NCBI GenBank assembly: GCA_025716855.1
Contig: JAIXMQ010000017.1
Span: 124,001 to 188,000, forward strand
DNA: 64,000 nt
Source: Pilaira anomala
Lineage: Eukaryota > Mucoromycota > Mucoromycetes > Mucorales > Mucoraceae
Reading direction: 5' to 3'
Below, piece after piece: positions 58,580 through 64,000 of this stretch. The notes beneath the pieces were generated by a model. It worked only from the letters and a program-made list of their open reading frames with translations, was not told the origin of the DNA and ran no database searches. Both the position numbers and the translations under genes were made by a program. Position 1 is the stretch's first letter, and each line of letters opens with the position of its first letter.

Positions 58580-61500
58580 TTAAGTATTAAAAGAAGCGAT
58601 ACTACTGCAATCGAACCTTTCACCACTTTTAGTAGTCAAAAACCTTTGTGGAACAAACATCATGTCTTGATATTACACCTTCAACATTGTCTATTTCGCA
58701 AGAGAAATAATAATAAAAAAAAAAAAAAACGTGTTCTTCATTTGATAATGATTCAATGTTATATGGACAATATTATATTCACATCTACTTATTATGATCC
58801 CGAACTGTCAATCATCACCGTTCTTTGTGATCGCGGGAACGGAAATAGAGTGTTGAGTATTATTCACTTCTTAAACAACTTGAACTTCAAGTAAGTGAAA
58901 AAAACATTTGTGGCTAAATATTTTTCTTTAATATTCTCTTCTGTAATAATGATCTTGAGCTGGCATCATGCTTAGATTCTTATTTACGAAATCTTAATGC
59001 AGATCGTCAAACCCCATATCCTGAAACAGTTTTTTTTTTAACGAGGTTGATTTGTTAGAAGGACTTATTATTAACTCTAACAGAACAACCACTAAGTGAA
59101 AACACAAAGGAAGTAATGAAGAATTATCGAATATTTATATATTCAAAAGTTAGTCGCCATTGTTTTGAACTTGGGCGCTCCTAAAGAGCCTGGTCTTGAT
59201 CTTGAGCCAGACAATGATTTGTCTATACTTCTCATCAGTAAATATTTGCCTGCCATTATTTATCTCCCTTCTTCCGCATCAAAAAAAAAAATCAATAGAG
59301 ATAAATGAAAAGAGTTGGACTATATTTACACAGTCTAACAAAGTGTTGTGCCTTATAAATTCATTAGTATTATACACAATATAAATAGATTGAGTGTTGG
59401 TGCAACAAAAGAAATCTTTTTTTTTTTTTTTTATTTTGAAAAGATCAGAAGCTTCATTTTGTTGTTAAAGCTAAAAGAAGGCAGTGCTCTGCACCAACAA
59501 TTTGGAACCATATAAGTATTTATGGTACTTGAATATAAACGATTATAAATAATCGAACAAATGTTGTTGGAACTATACACTACACGGCCAGCAATTCCTG
59601 TCACTTGCATGACCCCGAATATTTCCCTGATTTGGACATGTACTCAAAATTCTTCTATTCATATATTTCGTTATTATGAAATGAATTTCTTGTTATATGA
59701 AGAGAATATTCGTAAGATTCTTGTGATGTTACAATATATATTCTGCTCGCATTCTTGTATTTTACAGAAGAATCTTGTCATATAATAAAGCAAAAAGATG
59801 GAAATAATCCGTGTCAGTCAACATGATCTTACTGAGTATAATACAACAACAATTTCTAAAATATAACAGAGATATAACGTTTATTTATATGAATGATTCT
59901 GATCAAACAACATAAAACTGAACCTTTTCACTATTATTTAAGGATAATAACATGTAAAACACAAGGATTAGTTGTATCATTATAATAATTTTTTTTTTGC
60001 GTAAAACTATCTCATTTTACTATTCATTGGCCATATAGCATTTGATTATTATTATTATTATTATTTTTTTTTTTTTTTGGTTTAAAAAAACTAATTTATT
60101 TAGTTATATCATATACATATTATAAAAATACACGATTTTATGGTCATAGATATACAGGGCATAAAGAGAATAAAAAGATGGCATAATAGGAAAAGAAAAA
60201 GAAAAAAGGAATGGAAAGGGGAACATAAATAAAGAAAAAAAAAGCAAAAAAAAAAAGGTCGGAAAACTTATTTAGTCTATTAAATCCTCATCGATCAACT
60301 TACTATTTTTGCATAATCTAACTCTAACTCTTTTCGTAGTACAAGTTCACCAGAAAGACTCTTTTCTTTTCTTTTTTTTTTCCCTCTGTTCTAGGAGCTA
60401 ACTGAGCCCTACTCTTTCAAGATACTACTGTATCCTGCTTTTTGTAACTTTTCTGGCACCCTTTGCTTGATTCAAAAAAAAAAAAAAAAAAAAAAAAAAA
60501 TTCCTTGCTTTTCCGAAAGGGGGCTTTATCGGTTAGTTTTTGGATAGCGAGAGATCTGTATACTGCAACATCGTTTTCTTTCGTCACTCACATCTGACCG
60601 CAGAAAGGGCACGTTTTCTCTTATCTCCAAACATTTAGTGAATTCTTTCAATATAGGATAAAGTATTAAATATTCTTTTTTAGTCCTCAATGAAATCAAG
60701 AGAAATATTAGACGATCGTTTTACTACAATAACTGTATCAGTAGAAAAAGGAGGACACTAGAGCTTTGTTTGAACAACAAGACAAAAAAGATTGCCTAGC
60801 CTCCAAAGTGAACGACGTTTTCTTCTATTATCAAATGATCAAAAAAAAATCCATTTGTGCCTTATTCTGGTAATTGACGACAAAAGGTACAGGCGTTGGA
60901 AGTACTATCAAAGGCTTCAATTGTAGAAGCGGTGTACCTGGTTGAAGAAAATACACGAACGTTACTCCACTCAGCAATACTCACAAATGAGTATAATAAA
61001 TGACCCTCTTTGACGTGTATTTATTGTTTTTCTCAGTTAGCGTATCCAATTTTGGGTAACTACATCTCGCTGTCTGAACCCAAACTGTGTGGCTTTCAAG
61101 TATCGTAGTAAAGCGTATAATAACAGAGATATTATGTCGGCTGTGACCATTGGGGCTTATCAGCTATGATAAAGCTACTAGTTCTGAAAAGAAAGACCTT
61201 TTTCCTCCATTGACCCAAAAATTTATCCTCAATTAATATACAACAACTCTTCTTTTTTTTTTTTTTGCCCTTCGCTGTTATGCCTCAAGTACTGTTGAAA
61301 CATAAAATTATATTATTTGGGAGCGAACAATGATCATTTAAAAAAAAAAAAAGTTTGACAAATTTATATCAAAAACTACATTTTTTTTTTTTTTTTTTTT
61401 TTTTTTACATAAGCAATTAAAAATATTTCGGTGATGATCTTTTTTTTTTTTTTTTGAAAAGGAAAGTTTGTTCTCCCTGATTTAGCTTATAAAGTATATA

Positions 61501-62635
61501 ATAAACCAAGCACAGGGTAAAAAAAAGGAGTCAATTACAAACATTCTTGTATACAAAAAAGATCGCTTTTTTTTCTTAAAAAAAAAAGTTTATACTTGTT
61601 TCCTGGTTTTGGGTAAAGCTCGGCTGAAATAACAGCACATGGTATATTTCCAAGCGATTGGTAACAGAGAAGACTGTCTGGGTGCACAAAACTAACAAAA
61701 CTAATTTATATTCAACAAATGATATAGCTTGTATAAAAAATCTTTTGAATCAAGTTATGTTTTCTTATGCGTAACCTATTTGGTATACTTTCTCTATCAA
61801 ATATATAATATTTATTATTACAAATATAAGTTTTTATGCATTCTATACGCAATGAATGGTAACAAATAGGAAAAAAAAAAAAAAAAAAGATCAACATAAA
61901 AGAGGAGAGTACTTCTTTCCAACGTTATTCCCTTAATAAATCTTATATAATGAGAACAATTGATTGTATTTTCTCTAGTTTTATTAGTTCTTATGTATCT
62001 CCTGTTTTTTTAAAAAAAAAAAATACCTAAATCAAAATAGAAAACGTTTAAAATTCTCCTATTAGAAAGAACCTATCTTGATATTTTTGAAAAAAAAAAT
62101 CAAGTTAGCGGTTAAACAAAAAAAAAAGACCGTAATGAAAGAAGCTAATATCTTGTAGTAAACTAAAGTTACCAAAGGGAAAGTGGGTGGCAAATAATTG
62201 CTGTAAATCTTCTTTTTTTTTTTTTTTTTTTTTTTTTTAGAAAATTGTTAATTTGCAAGAATCAAAAGTGAAGAAGAGTTTTTTTTTTTTTTATCCAAAT
62301 TGGTTTTGACCCCTTCTTTATTATATATAAATTATGTTTGTTAAACCTTGATAACTACAAGAAAGCGTTTATATATAAGTATAAGGAGATAAATGAGTCT
62401 AGTTAAAAACGAGCAAAATTGGCCATTAAAGCTGCGTATGCAAGTTAAAAATTTATTTAATAAAAAAGATTTATAGATCAAAAGAAAGTAAAAGTATAAT
62501 AGTCAACATACAATTCATTCAAGAATGTCTTGATGTTGTTTGAGCAAAATAAGTAAAAAAAAAAAAAAATAATAATAATAATAATGAATATAGGGTATCT
62601 CAACGAATAGAGATATTAATAATTGACTCTTCTAT

Positions 62636-62656
62636 CTCTCTCTCTCTCTCTCTCTC
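62636..62656. repeat. (CT)n microsatellite
   Basis: TCTCTCTCTCTCTCTCTC run directly abutting the stop codon of the following minus-strand zinc-finger gene. Confidence 0.85.
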
Positions 62657-63276
<620 letters not shown>

Positions 63277-64000
63277 CACGAGGGTCTAAATGTCAGATAT
63301 AATATTGTTGAATAATAATAATAAAAAAATAAATAAAAAAAACTATAACTAGCAAGCTGACCAAATATAACAAGCAATAATAAAAGAAGGAACAATTGAA
63401 TACCGAGAACACTTTTATAGAAGAAGAAAAAAAAGAGAGAAAATTATACACTTTTCAAAAGGAGTAAGAGGCCAAGTGATAGCTCCTTATAATATATATA
63501 TATATATATATGTATGTTTATTGAAGTAAATATTTAAAGTACATAACTTGTGACAAAAAAAAAAAGTTTCGTTTTTTTTTTTTTGCTTGCTTGCTTGATT
63601 CATTGAAATTTCTTGGCTATATATGAATATAGATTTAGATTCAGGAGAGGTAAAAGAATACTTTTAACCCTTTTTCTTTCATTTAACTCGAGCTTTATAT
63701 CTAATATATTTGAGTGAGAGCATTGTTTATAAAAGATAAACCCTTTTTAAAATGAAAGGATATTTTACATTCGATCCAGACCCTTATAAATAATGACCGG
63801 TTTTACATAGACTGAGATCTAGATTTTTTTTTTTTTTTTTGACTAGGTGAGTCTCAGGGCCAAATTTGTTATTATGATACATATAATTACAGTAAACATG
63901 ATCCCACATTTAGCATTTAGTTTTACTTTTTTTTTTTTTGATAAATAAAAAAGTTGATAATAAAGACGCTTAATTCATATAAATGTTTCAAACATGTTGC
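63277..64000. other. Upstream region of the zinc-finger gene
   Basis: AT-rich with a (TA)n tract near 63493-63512 and several A/T homopolymers. Short direct repeat TTGCTTGCTTGCTTG at about 63583. No gene seen before the window ends. Confidence 0.5.

Larger units (their letters stand above)
56762..62656. other. Gene-poor interval with decayed fragments
   Basis: About 5.9 kb without an intact gene. It holds many homopolymers, a C14 plus (CT)n tract (57300-57328), a CT tract (57412-57427), a degenerate helicase-like fragment (58200-58579, minus) and several short protein-like pieces on the plus strand (about 58646-58894, 59561-59785, 60780-61200) broken by stops and frame changes. It looks like a graveyard of decayed coding or transposon sequence. 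No tRNA, snRNA or rRNA seen. Confidence 0.55.

Overview
This window is nuclear DNA from a fungus, most likely an early-diverging Mucoromycota species (Mucorales-like). It is very AT-rich. The genes carry many short GT-AG introns, often with T-rich 3' ends, and the long runs of A, T and short tandem repeats between genes are typical of these genomes. Fungal markers are a Rho1-type GTPase, a Pkc1-type kinase (HR1-C2-C1-C1-kinase order, DYG in place of DFG), Erg6, a fused tryptophan synthase and a copper-fist regulator. I cannot name the species.

Left third (1-35.1 kb), fairly gene-dense: Rho1 (+), the RNase P/MRP subunit Pop4/Rpp29 (-), a UvrD/Srs2-type helicase (-), eIF6 (-), Pkc1 (+), Erg6 (+), the gamma-tubulin complex subunit GCP3/Spc98 (-), a short protein with a NAM-associated-like motif (-), a C2H2 zinc-finger regulator (-), a gene whose spliced product matches metazoan NELF-B/COBRA1 along its whole length (+), tryptophan synthase (-), two divergently transcribed stomatin/band-7 paralogues (- and +), and 6-phosphogluconate dehydrogenase (+). 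Rho1 and Pkc1 are GTPase and effector in the cell-wall integrity pathway and lie about 6.4 kb apart, separated by unrelated genes.

Middle (35.3-47.3 kb), a 12 kb block without credible genes, built of nested repeats. A 2.2 kb element has terminal inverted repeats (35343-37569). Next to it lies a 9.7 kb array (37581-47262) with inverted arms of about 765 bp. Inside are three direct copies of a 1.35-1.5 kb unit, a further partial arm copy, a 169-bp nested MITE-like insertion, long palindromes, and two GC-rich islands that look like structured RNA or SINE-like repeats. Possible explanations are a foldback-type transposon nest, a heterochromatic hairpin-RNA source, or a centromere-like inverted-repeat structure; sequence alone does not decide.

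Right part (47.6-64 kb): a membrane-anchored protein disulfide isomerase (+), a polyQ/polyP regulatory-type protein (-) divergent from the mRNA-export factor Gle1 (+), a divergent calmodulin (-), a copper-fist transcription factor (-), a 5.9 kb gene-poor stretch with decayed coding fragments, and a second C2H2 zinc-finger gene (-).

The most notable items are the NELF-B homologue, because NELF is generally considered absent from yeasts, and the inverted-repeat array. Splice junctions were worked out by eye. For Erg6, NELF-B and Rho1 the exon lengths sum to a multiple of three. The helicase and GCP3 models are outlines only.
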